64,000 bases of DNA from Candidatus Enterococcus ferrettii (GCF_017377655.1 NZ_JAFREL010000020.1:62001-126000); one strand, 5' to 3'; counted from the first letter of the stretch, positions 17,271-26,111 are shown. Made by a program: numbers and translations. The notes: generated by a model not told the origin, from the sequence alone.

Positions 17271-17323
17271 TAAACAAAAGGACTGAAGGCTTTTATCATT
17301 CTCATGAATTTGCCTTCAGTCCT
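17271..17323 (-). terminator. Terminator of the WxL operon
   Basis: A perfect 12-bp stem (17279-17290 with 17312-17323), 21-nt loop, then UUUUGUUU on the minus strand. It lies 19 bp after the DUF916 gene. Confidence 0.85.
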
Positions 17324-17341
17324 CTGATTTATAATGAACAG

Positions 17342-18376
17342 TTATTGATTGCTTTTTTGTTTTCGTTTGGTATAGATGAAATAACCTAAGAAGCTTAAGA
17401 CTACCGCCGCTAGAATACCGATAATGATATACAGCCAATAATTCGTGCCTTCTTCAACCTGGAAAACTTGGTTGTTGACTGCACTAGCTTCCTTTTTCGT
17501 AATCTCAAATGGTTCGTTAAACTTCCAATTGTGGCCAGCGTCATCTTCTACACTTAGCTCCAAGCGATATTTTCCAGCAACCAAAGGCTTCGTATCTCCT
17601 GCTTCTCCATTGAATAAATGTAAATCAAAGCGAGATGCTGGCGCTATACCGCCTTCTTCAATTGTACGAGTGATCACTGGTTTAGTACCATCTTCAGCAT
17701 AAACATCGGCTGTCAATGATGCCTTCTTAATATTGATCGGTGTAGGATTTTCCATGGAAACAATTAGACCAGCATTATTTGTCAATTCCTTCGCCTGAAT
17801 TCCTTTGTATTGTAAATCAGGTTCCACTGGTTGATCATTCTCAGAAAGCATTAGCCCAATCACATAGGCATATTCACTAGAAATCTGGTCTTTAGGCTTT
17901 TCTTCTTTACCAAAGTCCTTCTTTACCTGAATTCCGCCCAGTAAAATCCCATCAAAGCTTTCTTTAGGCACGGTAAGATCTAGAGACACAATACCCGCTT
18001 TTTTGGCAGGAATCGTCACTTCTTTCGGATACTTAACATAGTCTGAAATTGGTTGTTGATTGATGGAGTCTTTTGGGACGTCAGTATTTCCATAATCAAT
18101 CGTCAGATTTCCACTGGTTTGAGCTGTATTTACTTCAATAAAATAGCGTTGCTCTTGATCTGAGTAATTTTCAATTTGAAGCTGAATTGTCTGTTTCTCC
18201 TCTGGTTTTACTCGCAAATCAAAGAAAGATTTCCCCCGGTCTAATTGATTGTCCGGCAGTATGGGAGCTACGCTGTAGTCGACACCGGGATCAGCGGCTG
18301 CAGCAGGTGAGCTAAACATAAACATTGAGCATCCAGTGATAAGTAAAAACATCATAATGGCTCTCATTTTTTTCAC
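17342..18376 (-). CDS. DUF916/DUF3324 WxL-interacting membrane protein
   Basis: A 344-residue surface protein. Signal peptide (residues 1-28, ending SPAAAA), DUF916 domain (about 30-150, GVDYSVAPILPDNQ at its start), DUF3324 domain (about 160-300), a membrane helix (about 313-335, LYIIIGILAAVVLSFLGYF) and a basic tail. Such proteins anchor WxL proteins to peptidoglycan or the membrane in enterococcal surface complexes. Start is GTG 18376 with GGAGG 8 nt upstream. A strong hairpin terminator (18423-18467) separates it from the WxL gene, so it is probably expressed at a lower, attenuated level. Confidence 0.9.
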   Translation of the reverse strand: MKKMRAIMMFLLITGCSMFMFSSPAAAADPGVDYSVAPILPDNQLDRGKSFFDLRVKPEEKQTIQLQIENYSDQEQRYFIEVNTAQTSGNLTIDYGNTDVPKDSINQQPISDYVKYPKEVTIPAKKAGIVSLDLTVPKESFDGILLGGIQVKKDFGKEEKPKDQISSEYAYVIGLMLSENDQPVEPDLQYKGIQAKELTNNAGLIVSMENPTPINIKKASLTADVYAEDGTKPVITRTIEEGGIAPASRFDLHLFNGEAGDTKPLVAGKYRLELSVEDDAGHNWKFNEPFEITKKEASAVNNQVFQVEEGTNYWLYIIIGILAAVVLSFLGYFIYTKRKQKSNQ

Positions 18377-18422
18377 TATCTATTCCTCCATTTTGGTTAG
18401 ATTTTTCTTGTATTTTCTATGT

Positions 18423-18467
18423 AAAAAAGACCATCTAAGTCACTAAGCAGTTATGTGACTTAGATGG
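18423..18467 (-). terminator. Intra-operon terminator between WxL and DUF916 genes
   Basis: A perfect 13-bp stem (18431-18443 with 18455-18467) followed by UCUUUUUU on the minus strand. It stands 13 bp after the WxL gene stop and would set the ratio between WxL protein and its partner. Confidence 0.88.
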
Positions 18468-18480
18468 ATTTTACGCAAAT

Positions 18481-19131
18481 TTATTCAGCTGAAATAGCTG
18501 TAAAAGTAATAGTACCTGCGTATGTTTGGATATTTAAGTTGTTGTTAGCGATTGTCAAAATAGGTTCAGCCAAAGTATATGCTTTAGTCCCTACTGGTGT
18601 TTGGCCAGAGTTTTCAGTTACCACTGTTCCTTCGGCAGTTAATACTTCAACATCACCGATTTTTAGAGAAGTTCCAATGTTATCAAGCTGAGTTGCTTCA
18701 GCGTTTACTTTCCAAGAAGATGCAGCTACTGCGCCTTCCCAAGCTGCTTTTGAGTCATCAATTTCAGTTTGTGTCACATCATCTCCCGCTGTAACACCTG
18801 AGATTGTGTTCAAGGCTGAAGTAATGCTGCCTTGAGTTGGACGTGCATCCTTCACTTCTAAATCTTGATCATAGGTTCCTTGGAATGACGCATTGGTTGC
18901 AGCCACGCTATCTAATGAGTGTTGACCAAAATCAATACTTGGTACTTGATTGATCGCAAAAGCACCTGGATTACTTGGCAAGCCTGTTGTTGGATCAATT
19001 GTGTAGTCCGTAATTTCTACGCTTGTTGTTCCATTTGCCGTTTCATTTAACTCTGCTGCTGAAGCTTGAGCAGTAAAACCTAAGATTGCTGTTGATAGTG
19101 CTAGACCTGCGATAATTTTAGTGATTTTCAT
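18481..19131 (-). CDS. WxL-domain surface protein
   Basis: A 216-residue secreted protein: signal peptide (residues 1-26, cleavage near AQASA-AE), Thr/Ser-rich N-terminal region and a C-terminal WxL domain that binds peptidoglycan non-covalently. The first WxL motif reads SSWKVNAEATQL near residue 138; the second, normally YxGTIxWxL, reads YAGTITFTAI near 205, with Phe in place of Trp. GGAGG lies 8 nt before the ATG. It resembles the abundant small WxL proteins of other enterococci. It has its own terminator just downstream and is likely the most highly expressed member. Confidence 0.88.
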   Translation of the reverse strand: MKITKIIAGLALSTAILGFTAQASAAELNETANGTTSVEITDYTIDPTTGLPSNPGAFAINQVPSIDFGQHSLDSVAATNASFQGTYDQDLEVKDARPTQGSITSALNTISGVTAGDDVTQTEIDDSKAAWEGAVAASSWKVNAEATQLDNIGTSLKIGDVEVLTAEGTVVTENSGQTPVGTKAYTLAEPILTIANNNLNIQTYAGTITFTAISAE

Positions 19132-19185
19132 GTATAATTCCTCCGTTAGATGTTTTCTATTTATATCAATTTTTTGATATCTGTT

Positions 19186-19755
19186 TTAAAGATCGGCATT
19201 GACAACCTGCCAACTGATTGTTGCTGTATACTCCCCGGCTTGATTTTCATTGCCATAGCTGAGAGTGATTTGTTCTTTCGGAATGGTATAAGTGATCCAC
19301 CCGTAATCCTTTTTGCCTGTTGCTTGAATGATCGGCTGATAGGCAGTGGTCAACTGAGAAACAGGATAGCCGATTACTTCGTTATCCACATTGCTATCAA
19401 TGAAGGTGCCCTTGCCGATTGCCAGTTTTGCAGCTTTTAAGGTCTGCTGTGCTTCGTTTTTAAAAGCATCAAGTTTTACCTGCAGCCTCCACGAGGTCGG
19501 CTGTTGTCTTGAATCCAGCAATTTAATCGATAAATCGGATACTGCATGATGTTCCGTTTTCGTGTCCGTCACTGATTGATCACCAAACTGAAGATCCGAT
19601 ACCTCATATAGCCGCGGAGCTTCCTCATCGAGCGGAACAATTACAAGAGACGTCTGCCCTCCGTATTCATCAATTTGAGCAGCAGCCGATTCTTGACTAA
19701 ATAAACACCAGCCAAACAGCACACTAAACAAAAGAATTTTTTTGTTAAGCTTCAT
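19186..19755 (-). CDS. Short WxL-domain protein
   Basis: A 189-residue secreted protein: signal peptide to about residue 25 (SQESAAA), then a WxL domain with first motif TSWRLQVKL near 87-95 and second motif YTATISWQVV near 177-186. Both aromatic positions are kept, unlike in the next gene. The start overlaps the end of the LPXTG gene by 11 nt, so the two are translationally coupled. Part of the surface-complex operon. Confidence 0.85.
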   Translation of the reverse strand: MKLNKKILLFSVLFGWCLFSQESAAAQIDEYGGQTSLVIVPLDEEAPRLYEVSDLQFGDQSVTDTKTEHHAVSDLSIKLLDSRQQPTSWRLQVKLDAFKNEAQQTLKAAKLAIGKGTFIDSNVDNEVIGYPVSQLTTAYQPIIQATGKKDYGWITYTIPKEQITLSYGNENQAGEYTATISWQVVNADL

Positions 19756-20074
19756 TCGATCGCTCCTTCCGCTGCTTTTTAACCAGCAGCCAAAAGAAGA
19801 AGAGCAGTAAGGTGCCTAAAAAGGAAAGACTTAAGGTGGTCAATTCTCCTGTCGTAGGCAAACGATGATTTTTACCGCTGGAACCCGCGGATACTGAAGC
19901 ATTTGCCGCGTCGGATTCTTGTTCAGCTTTTAAAGAAATCGTTGCTGTACTTTGCCGTTGAGTATAGGATGGTTGCGTAGTAGTGTCCTCCGCTGCCATT
20001 GCTGAGTTTCCGTAAAAGCTGCTCAGTATGAAACAGCAACCGAGCAGAATACCATACCAAATCTTTTTATTCAT
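19745..20074 (-). CDS. Small LPXTG-anchored surface protein
   Basis: A 109-residue protein: signal peptide (about 1-27), a 45-residue Thr/Ser/Gln-rich spacer, sortase motif LPTTG near residue 73, a membrane helix and a basic tail KKQRKERSNEA. Sortase would attach it covalently to peptidoglycan. Tiny LPXTG proteins of this kind are regular members of WxL clusters and may form the covalent foothold for the complex. Located between the large WxL protein (12-bp gap) and the short WxL protein (11-nt overlap). Confidence 0.87.
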   Translation of the reverse strand: MNKKIWYGILLGCCFILSSFYGNSAMAAEDTTTQPSYTQRQSTATISLKAEQESDAANASVSAGSSGKNHRLPTTGELTTLSLSFLGTLLLFFFWLLVKKQRKERSNEA

Positions 20075-20086
20075 GCCCTTCCTCCT

Positions 20087-22897
20087 TTACGGTGCATCAG
20101 TGATTGCCCAAGTGATCGTTCCGCTGTAAGTGCCCGTTGGACTTTGATCTGAAAGTTTTAGAAGTAATCCTTCTGATGTGGAATACTTGTACAGTTGATT
20201 CATTGATAGACTTACTTCAGGCAATTCCAATTCAGCTTTATCTTGTAAGAAAACTAAGTCACTTGCTGGAATGGTTTCTCCAGTGGTTGTTTGAATTGCT
20301 GAAGCTTTCGCTGTAATTCTAGATTGACTGTTATCACTTAAGGTATCCCTGCCTTTAATTTGCATCTCAGAAGTTCTGCTTTGATTCTTTTTACTACTAG
20401 ACAGCTTATCCTTCGATGTTTTCCAAGCAAAACGATCTGTCAGCGTTTCATATCCTAGATACCCCTTCACCTGGAAGGTCAGCGTTTGGGTATCTTGTAA
20501 CCCAGTCGCATCAGTAATTGTTAGTGACAGTGTATTTTCTCCACGTACAAAAGCTCCACCATTTAATAAGTCAATTGCTTGATCTTCTTCTATTGTGAAC
20601 TGTTCTTTGACTGGGTCTTGTAAGGTACCCGTTTGAAACGACTGATCATTTATCTTCAGCTCATAAGTTAACTCTTCTGGTTGGGCATCATCATCTGCAT
20701 AATCGAACACAATGCCAAATTTGTCTTTAAAATCTGTAAAGGTTTGATCGGAACTCGTCGTGGTTAAATTCGCAATCACAGGTGGTCGGTCAACCTTTTT
20801 TATCCAAAAGTAGCTAGAGTTGCTGTCAAAGTTCTGATTCTCAGTATCTAACCCAAAGTGACCGGTTACTGTACTATAGAAAGAAGATTTTACCGCTTCT
20901 TCTCCCTCTAACTTTTTAGTCGGTAAAGTGACTTGCCATTTCACTTTATGTCCAGCTTCAATTGTAAGATCTCCTGAATCCAGCACGATTTGACCAGCCT
21001 CATCAATTTTCCCGGTTATTTGGCTGGACGGGTAGTCATCCACTTGATAACTGATGGTCACCTCATGATTTTCAGGTATCTCCACGTGTTCTGGTTTGAC
21101 CTGAGCCGACCATTGGTTCAAAGTAAAATCGCGGTCTGATTCAGTCAATTCGTAAGCCGATTCAAACACTACTGAATCACCATCGGGAAGATATGTCGGC
21201 CCTAAGTCATCCAGCGCACCTACCTGCACAGAGGAACCCTCGACGTTTTTAACATCATTTTTCAAATCAGATGCCAGCTCTACTGGTGTTTCAGTAAAGA
21301 CAAAGCGAGTAGTTCCAAGTGCCGCTCCATTTGCAGCAGTGAATCCCCAATAAGCGGTATTATTCGTTGCAGCTAAATTCAGATTTGTAATTAAATCTTT
21401 TTCTGGAATTGTTACGGTAGTTGTTCTCGACCCATTAACTGGATTTGAAAGGAAATAATTCAAGCCTTTGCCTTTTTCATAATCAAACCGAAATTCGTAC
21501 CAGCCTTTGTTAATCCCGTTGATTTGTTGCACGGCCTCAACCCCATCACCAATGTAATGACGTAAACGAGCCTTTCTAGCAACTAAAGAAAGCCAATAGG
21601 GATCGTTCCACTTATTATCCTTTCCATCATTACCACTACTAATCAGAAGTTCTTGGTAAGTACTAGGATTTCCTGGAAACAGATAGGCCATGTGCTGTTC
21701 TTTTCCAGCTGGCAGAGCCAATTTATAATCAAAAGCATTTCCTACATCATCCCCAGGATCATTGTTCACATTAGCCCGCATGTCAAATTCAACAGCGATT
21801 GAATTCTGAATAGCAGTACCCGATGGATTTCCGAATTTGTTTTTGCCCAGTTTGCCATTATATTGACCATAAACACCTAGATTTTGTCCATCCTGCTTGC
21901 TTTGAGCAGAGGTGATGGCGGCAGTTCCTTTTGCATCATTATGAAGGACAAATGCTAAACCATCAGAATTTGCTTTATCAAACTGAATGTATACACGGCC
22001 ACTAAAATCTTTGTTGAAATCAAGCTTATTATTCTCGTTTGACCAAATAGAAATCCAGTTGCTGCTTCCAGACAATTCAATAAGATCATAGGGACGGTTA
22101 TCATTTTCACCGTTTGTCGGTCGTTGATTGCTGATTGCAGTAGCAGCCCCATTAACGGGAGCAAAAAGACTGCTGATTTCTTTAGCACCATAAGGGATTT
22201 GTCCATAGCCATCTCCACTCAGGTTTTGTGGAAGGGCTAGCCGCGCCAAACTTCCGATCTCTTCTGACACATTCGGCTCAGCTACCTCATTTTTTGCTTT
22301 TGAGGAATCTGCTAGTGCTTCATTTGGAGCATTAGCTACCGTTTTATCACTTACCGTGCAGGTGTATGTAGCTTGGGTTCCCATTTGTTGGAAAGAGCCT
22401 CCAGTGGATTCTTGATTACTTTCAAACAACTGAGGTACCACTGTTACCGTATAGTCCTGTTTTTTTTCTATAATTCTTGTTTGGAAATACACGGTATTTT
22501 CCCCTGCCGACTGCGTGTTTTCTTTTAAGTAATACCAGCCTTCAGAATCAGTTGCCAATGTCTCCTTAGGCTTCTCGATTTCAGTTATGTCGCCTAACAA
22601 TTCCAAATTTTCTGAAAACTTCATTTGAAATCTTATTTCCTTATACAGATCTTCCGGATTTACTTTTTGCGTATAGGTAAAATACCAATCGATAATGTCG
22701 TCTGATTCAGAAAATTCAGTTGATGCAGTAAGCTTGGCTTGCTCCCCTTGTATCAGCGTCTCTTCAGCAGCGAATGAATGATTAGAAAAAGACAGTACAG
22801 ACATTATCATAAGCAATACGAATGCTAGTGTGCGATAGATCCTTCGTCGCTTTTTTTCTACAGGAATCCCTCCCTCATATGTTTTTCCTCCAATCAT
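20087..22897 (-). CDS. Large WxL-cluster surface protein with L-type lectin domain
   Basis: A 936-residue secreted protein. Signal peptide around residues 15-44 (FVLLMIMSVLSFSNHSFA). An L-type (legume-like) lectin domain lies at about 215-540, with GLAFVLHND and SIAVEFDMRAN, typical of bacterial glycan-binding lectins. Ig-like repeats follow (560-830) and a C-terminal WxL-like end closes with TYSGTITWAITDAP. It probably binds a host or food glycan while held on the wall by its WxL domain. The start is uncertain: ATG 22897 has no good ribosome-binding site, whereas a strong GGGAGG (22869-22874) points at a GTA codon at 22861. First gene of the operon. Confidence 0.83.
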   Translation of the reverse strand: MIGGKTYEGGIPVEKKRRRIYRTLAFVLLMIMSVLSFSNHSFAAEETLIQGEQAKLTASTEFSESDDIIDWYFTYTQKVNPEDLYKEIRFQMKFSENLELLGDITEIEKPKETLATDSEGWYYLKENTQSAGENTVYFQTRIIEKKQDYTVTVVPQLFESNQESTGGSFQQMGTQATYTCTVSDKTVANAPNEALADSSKAKNEVAEPNVSEEIGSLARLALPQNLSGDGYGQIPYGAKEISSLFAPVNGAATAISNQRPTNGENDNRPYDLIELSGSSNWISIWSNENNKLDFNKDFSGRVYIQFDKANSDGLAFVLHNDAKGTAAITSAQSKQDGQNLGVYGQYNGKLGKNKFGNPSGTAIQNSIAVEFDMRANVNNDPGDDVGNAFDYKLALPAGKEQHMAYLFPGNPSTYQELLISSGNDGKDNKWNDPYWLSLVARKARLRHYIGDGVEAVQQINGINKGWYEFRFDYEKGKGLNYFLSNPVNGSRTTTVTIPEKDLITNLNLAATNNTAYWGFTAANGAALGTTRFVFTETPVELASDLKNDVKNVEGSSVQVGALDDLGPTYLPDGDSVVFESAYELTESDRDFTLNQWSAQVKPEHVEIPENHEVTISYQVDDYPSSQITGKIDEAGQIVLDSGDLTIEAGHKVKWQVTLPTKKLEGEEAVKSSFYSTVTGHFGLDTENQNFDSNSSYFWIKKVDRPPVIANLTTTSSDQTFTDFKDKFGIVFDYADDDAQPEELTYELKINDQSFQTGTLQDPVKEQFTIEEDQAIDLLNGGAFVRGENTLSLTITDATGLQDTQTLTFQVKGYLGYETLTDRFAWKTSKDKLSSSKKNQSRTSEMQIKGRDTLSDNSQSRITAKASAIQTTTGETIPASDLVFLQDKAELELPEVSLSMNQLYKYSTSEGLLLKLSDQSPTGTYSGTITWAITDAP

Positions 22898-22926
22898 GCT
22901 TCATAAACTTATTCATCCTCTGCTTT

Positions 22927-22960
22927 AAAAAAGTACCTGCGGCTTTCTGCAGCAGGTACC
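22927..22960 (-). terminator. Leader terminator in front of the WxL operon
   Basis: An 8-bp stem (22933-22940 with 22952-22959) followed by six Us on the minus strand, about 30 nt before the first WxL gene. No minus-strand gene lies upstream of it, so it acts inside the operon leader as a possible attenuator. Confidence 0.75.
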
Positions 22961-23030
22961 TTTTGTTGGTTAGACATTGATTCACTGACAAGTACTGAAG
23001 CTGTAATCATTCTAATCAGTAAAATATGTG

Positions 23031-23078
23031 GAAAAAGGTCATTTTTTTGAATAAATGAATTTTTTGATGACCCTTTTC
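23031..23078. repeat. Inverted repeat upstream of WxL operon and Mga-like gene
   Basis: Arms GAAAAAGGTCAT (23031-23042) and its near-complement (23067-23078, one mismatch) flank 24 bp of AT-rich DNA containing two copies of ATTTTTTGA. It lies in the 363-bp gap between the divergent WxL operon and its likely regulator gene and is a candidate operator. Confidence 0.5.
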
Positions 23079-23260
23079 AAGAAAAACCAGCCTTTTCATT
23101 GACAATATTAATTCAAAAACTTATCTTTTCTTAACGGGATACACGCAACTCAAACTCTAGATGCTTAAATTTCTTTCAAAATGATCAAAAAAAATGCAAA
23201 AATATTGCGAATTTGCTTAAAAATTTCTAGTATTAAGAAGCATCATGAAAATTAAATGAG

Positions 23261-24718
23261 GTGATACCTATTTTCGGTTTAAGTAAAAACACATTATTAA
23301 AAAGAGATATTATTGAAGTATTAGATCGGGCTCAAAACCCGATTTCTTATAAAGAGCTTCAGGCTGACATTCCTTATGTGAGTTTGAGTACTTTAAAAGC
23401 TGCCTGTGCTGAATTAGCTGAGTTATTAGAACAGCTGTATCCTGAAAAAAACTGCTTTCTGCAATTTAGTAAAGAGAAAAAAACAATCTCAATTTCTTTA
23501 ATCCGTTCATCCAATAATCTGCAATTTTTTTACGATCATATTTATTCTGACGATTTAGCTTATGATATCCTTCGGGTTCTTTTACTGCGAAGAAATTTTT
23601 CGACAATTGAATTTTGCCACGCGAATGGTGTAAGCGAATCAAAGCTGAAAAGGAAAATAAAAGAGATTAATCGTGAATTACGCTCTTTTGATTTGTATAT
23701 TTCCTGTTCCAATCAATTGAATTTGAAGGGTAGGGAAGTCAACATTCGGGCATTTCATTACATCCTTTTGCGGATTGTCCATCGACAGTTCTTCACTATT
23801 CCCGAATCGGTACATTTGCAGGAGATATATCAGCTAGGAAAATACATAGCAGATTATCTAGGTGTCCCCAATGATCTCCCCCTCATTGAACGCTTCGCTT
23901 ATTGGGTATTAATCACTCGAGCTGGTCTATTTAAAGGTGAAAACCTACAATTTAACGCTAAAGAAGAACAATGGATTCGTCATCTAGTTTTTCCGGATAA
24001 ACCTGTATTTTTAGAACGCTGGTCTGAACAGGATTGGCAATTTTTGTTGGTTGCCGTCCACTGCTCTATTTCTGATTATTTTCAATTAGAAACTAAAGAT
24101 GAAAACTTAGCAAAAACTGCCAGTCAGGAACTCTGGCTAGAACTATTTCAGAAGCATTTTCGTTCATTAACAGCAGAAGAAAAGAAATTTGCTTTTGAAA
24201 AATTGCAGCAATTGGATTTAACAGCCAACTTTTTCCCCTTGAGTACCAATTTTATTCTGGCTTTGAAAAAGTTCATCGGCTTAGAGGATTTAGCGGTTAT
24301 GTACCCGCGTTACATACAGCAATTTAATTTTTTTTGGCAGGATTGGTCTATGCAATCGCCTGATAAGAATTCAAAGATATTTCATCTGTTTAGCTTGTTA
24401 GTGAGTATAGCTGTTTTACCGATGGAGGAATTGCTGCCTGAAGTAAAAGTTTATGTGTTTACTGAAAATAGCGATGCTTTCAAGCAATACATTAAAATTA
24501 AAATAACCTTCTCCTTCAGCAATCGTTACCAATTAACCTTTGTCGATTCTCCCCAAAAGGCAGATTTATTAATTGGTACAGCCAATTTCTATGAAAGTGA
24601 AGCTTTGTCGCATCAAAAATATCTGATTGTGCGCACACGTGTATACCAAAAAGACTTGGATGATATCTCGAATGCATTAGAAGAGATAATTGATCGTCGC
24701 TTAGTAACCGCCTCGTAA
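23261..24718 (+). CDS. Mga-like transcriptional regulator
   Basis: A 485-residue Mga/AtxA-type regulator. An N-terminal winged-helix region (residues 10-60), a second helix-turn-helix (about 110-150, NGVSESKLKRKIKEINREL), central PRD-like helices and a C-terminal EIIB-like part near 400-480. Divergent from the WxL operon, which is the usual place for its activator. Start given as GTG 23261, the first in-frame canonical codon; the AGGTG there overlaps it, so translation could also begin a few codons later at a non-canonical codon. Confidence 0.8.
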   Translation: MIPIFGLSKNTLLKRDIIEVLDRAQNPISYKELQADIPYVSLSTLKAACAELAELLEQLYPEKNCFLQFSKEKKTISISLIRSSNNLQFFYDHIYSDDLAYDILRVLLLRRNFSTIEFCHANGVSESKLKRKIKEINRELRSFDLYISCSNQLNLKGREVNIRAFHYILLRIVHRQFFTIPESVHLQEIYQLGKYIADYLGVPNDLPLIERFAYWVLITRAGLFKGENLQFNAKEEQWIRHLVFPDKPVFLERWSEQDWQFLLVAVHCSISDYFQLETKDENLAKTASQELWLELFQKHFRSLTAEEKKFAFEKLQQLDLTANFFPLSTNFILALKKFIGLEDLAVMYPRYIQQFNFFWQDWSMQSPDKNSKIFHLFSLLVSIAVLPMEELLPEVKVYVFTENSDAFKQYIKIKITFSFSNRYQLTFVDSPQKADLLIGTANFYESEALSHQKYLIVRTRVYQKDLDDISNALEEIIDRRLVTAS

Positions 24719-25304
24719 TATTAGCATTTCTAACGCACACCGAACCTCTGCTGTACTTTCTTATGTGCTGAATAGGTAGAAAGCGAAATAAATAAACTGT
24801 CTATACACTTACTCAGAAACACAAGCGGCCAAAGAAATACCCGCTTTAAGCACGGTTTTTTTAACTATGAGGATGAGTTAATTTCTGACAGCCGCTTGTT
24901 GAGTCAGCAGAGTTACACAGCTTGGATTACGCACTGTCCTTATCGGAAAAAAGGAACTGCTAGGGCGATTAAAAACCTTCTTTTCTGTGCAGGAAAAATG
25001 CCAGCAAATTATTGAAATGATTGGTATTCTTTTTAACGTCATTCATCATTTTTTATGCAACTGTGTGTTTACTGCGAAACCAGCAAACCTACACAAAGGT
25101 TAATTCCATGAAATGCTGGACCTCGACTTAATCGCTCAGTCTTACTAAGATGCTGCCCTATCTACTTGTTTTTGAGTCAATCGTTTCTTTATTTCTTCAA
25201 TATTAAATTCCCAGCAGCATTTTCCAATTCTTACTAATCATGTCCACTGACAAGCTGTACAAAAAAAGACCTTACCAGTAATTTCTAGTAAGGCCTCAGG
25301 AATC
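24719..25304. other. 586-bp intergenic region without a supported gene
   Basis: All six frames are short. A weak hairpin with a T-run (about 24825-24862) may terminate the Mga-like gene, and ACAAGCGGC (24821-24829) recurs inverted at 24891-24899. Other sequence looks like decayed coding DNA but I recognise no family. The methyltransferase terminator occupies the right end. Confidence 0.5.
25261..25295 (-). terminator. Terminator of the methyltransferase gene
   Basis: An 11-bp stem (about 25268-25278 with 25285-25295, G-U pairs) and seven Us on the minus strand, 10 bp after the stop codon. Confidence 0.85.
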
Positions 25305-26039
25305 TTATTTTAAATTGGTTGCTGAAACAATCAGCATCATTGGGCGACGGAGTTCATCCTTCATCCCAGGAATCTCTAACATTGCTTCAGGCGGTGTTGG
25401 CTCCACTAAACGATTGATCGTGAAACCATTGGTTAACAAACCATCTAAATAGGTAGTTAACGTTTTATGGTATTTCGTTACCTCGCTGCCTAAAAAGTGA
25501 GCGGTTCGAACTCCCTCGTAGAAATAATTGTCTACCGGAAAGTGCAGGATCTCTCCCTGTTCGTCATAGTACCAGTCTTGGGTTCCATAAGCGGTAAAAA
25601 CCGGATGCTCAACGGAAAAGATAAATTGTCCACCATCTTTTAAATATGCGTGAACCTTTTTAGCCACTGCATCAAAAGACGGGATATAATGAAATGCTAA
25701 AGAACTAATTACTACATCAAACTGATCCGCATCAAAAGAAGCCTCTTCAATGCCTTCTCTAAGATAGGTCACAGTAGAATAGGGTGTCTGCTGTCTGGCA
25801 ACCTCCAGCATTTTCTCAGAAATATCCACACCAGTAACTGCTTTGGCACCATGCTCGGCTGCATAGATGCAATGCCAGCCATATCCGCAACCTAAATCAA
25901 GTACTGTTTTTCCTTTAAAATCAGGCAATAAGCTTTGCAATGTCTGCCATTCACCGGCTCCCTGCAATCCTTTTTTACTGCGGTCCATTTGACTGTAGCT
26001 TTCAAAAAATTCTTCGTTATCATAAATATTTTTAGTCAT
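25305..26039 (-). CDS. Class I SAM-dependent methyltransferase
   Basis: A 244-residue methyltransferase. The SAM-binding motif I is VLDLGCGYGWHCIYAAEHGA (about residues 44-63), motif II acidic VTGVDISEKML (about 67-77), and motif IV FDVVISSLAFHYI near 110. It belongs to the broad type-11 group with small-molecule substrates and is not an Erm-type rRNA methylase by its motifs. Start set at ATG 26039 with GGAGG 8 nt upstream. That Shine-Dalgarno is buried in a hairpin with an upstream mini-ORF (26064-26111), so translation is probably inducible. No terminator separates it from aroK 134 bp upstream, so read-through from the aro operon is possible. Confidence 0.87.
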   Translation of the reverse strand: MTKNIYDNEEFFESYSQMDRSKKGLQGAGEWQTLQSLLPDFKGKTVLDLGCGYGWHCIYAAEHGAKAVTGVDISEKMLEVARQQTPYSTVTYLREGIEEASFDADQFDVVISSLAFHYIPSFDAVAKKVHAYLKDGGQFIFSVEHPVFTAYGTQDWYYDEQGEILHFPVDNYFYEGVRTAHFLGSEVTKYHKTLTTYLDGLLTNGFTINRLVEPTPPEAMLEIPGMKDELRRPMMLIVSATNLK

Positions 26040-26047
26040 TTTCATTT

Positions 26048-26087
26048 CCTCCATGTAATTATCTTATTTTTTGGCTATTACATGGAG
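26048..26087 (-). promoter_or_regulatory. Shine-Dalgarno-sequestering hairpin
   Basis: A perfect 11-bp stem (26049-26059 with 26077-26087, 17-nt loop) hides four of the five GGAGG bases of the methyltransferase start. The 5' arm lies within codons 9-12 of the leader mini-ORF, so a ribosome there would open the stem. This is the layout of erm and cat translational attenuators. Confidence 0.7.
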
Positions 26088-26111
26088 TTTATCTCTTTTG
26101 TGAGCAATCAT
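26064..26111 (-). CDS. Leader peptide of the methyltransferase gene
   Basis: A 15-codon ORF, MIAHKRDKLHVIAKK, with its own site (GGGAG 8 nt before the ATG) and a TAA stop 25 nt before the methyltransferase start. Codons 9-12 form the left arm of the hairpin that masks the downstream ribosome-binding site. Ribosome stalling near the basic KRDK stretch would free that site. Nature of the inducer unknown; ribosome-targeting drugs are the known inducers in erm/cat systems. The call rests on layout and not on homology. Confidence 0.62.
   Translation of the reverse strand: MIAHKRDKLHVIAKK

Noticed and set aside
22909..23010. A 33-codon minus-strand ORF (MITASVLVSESMSNQQ...) reading through the WxL leader terminator
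   Set aside because: No Shine-Dalgarno and no recognisable product; likely chance.
24719..25304. Possible decayed gene after the Mga-like regulator
   Set aside because: Translated fragments match no family I know; only weak hairpins are visible.
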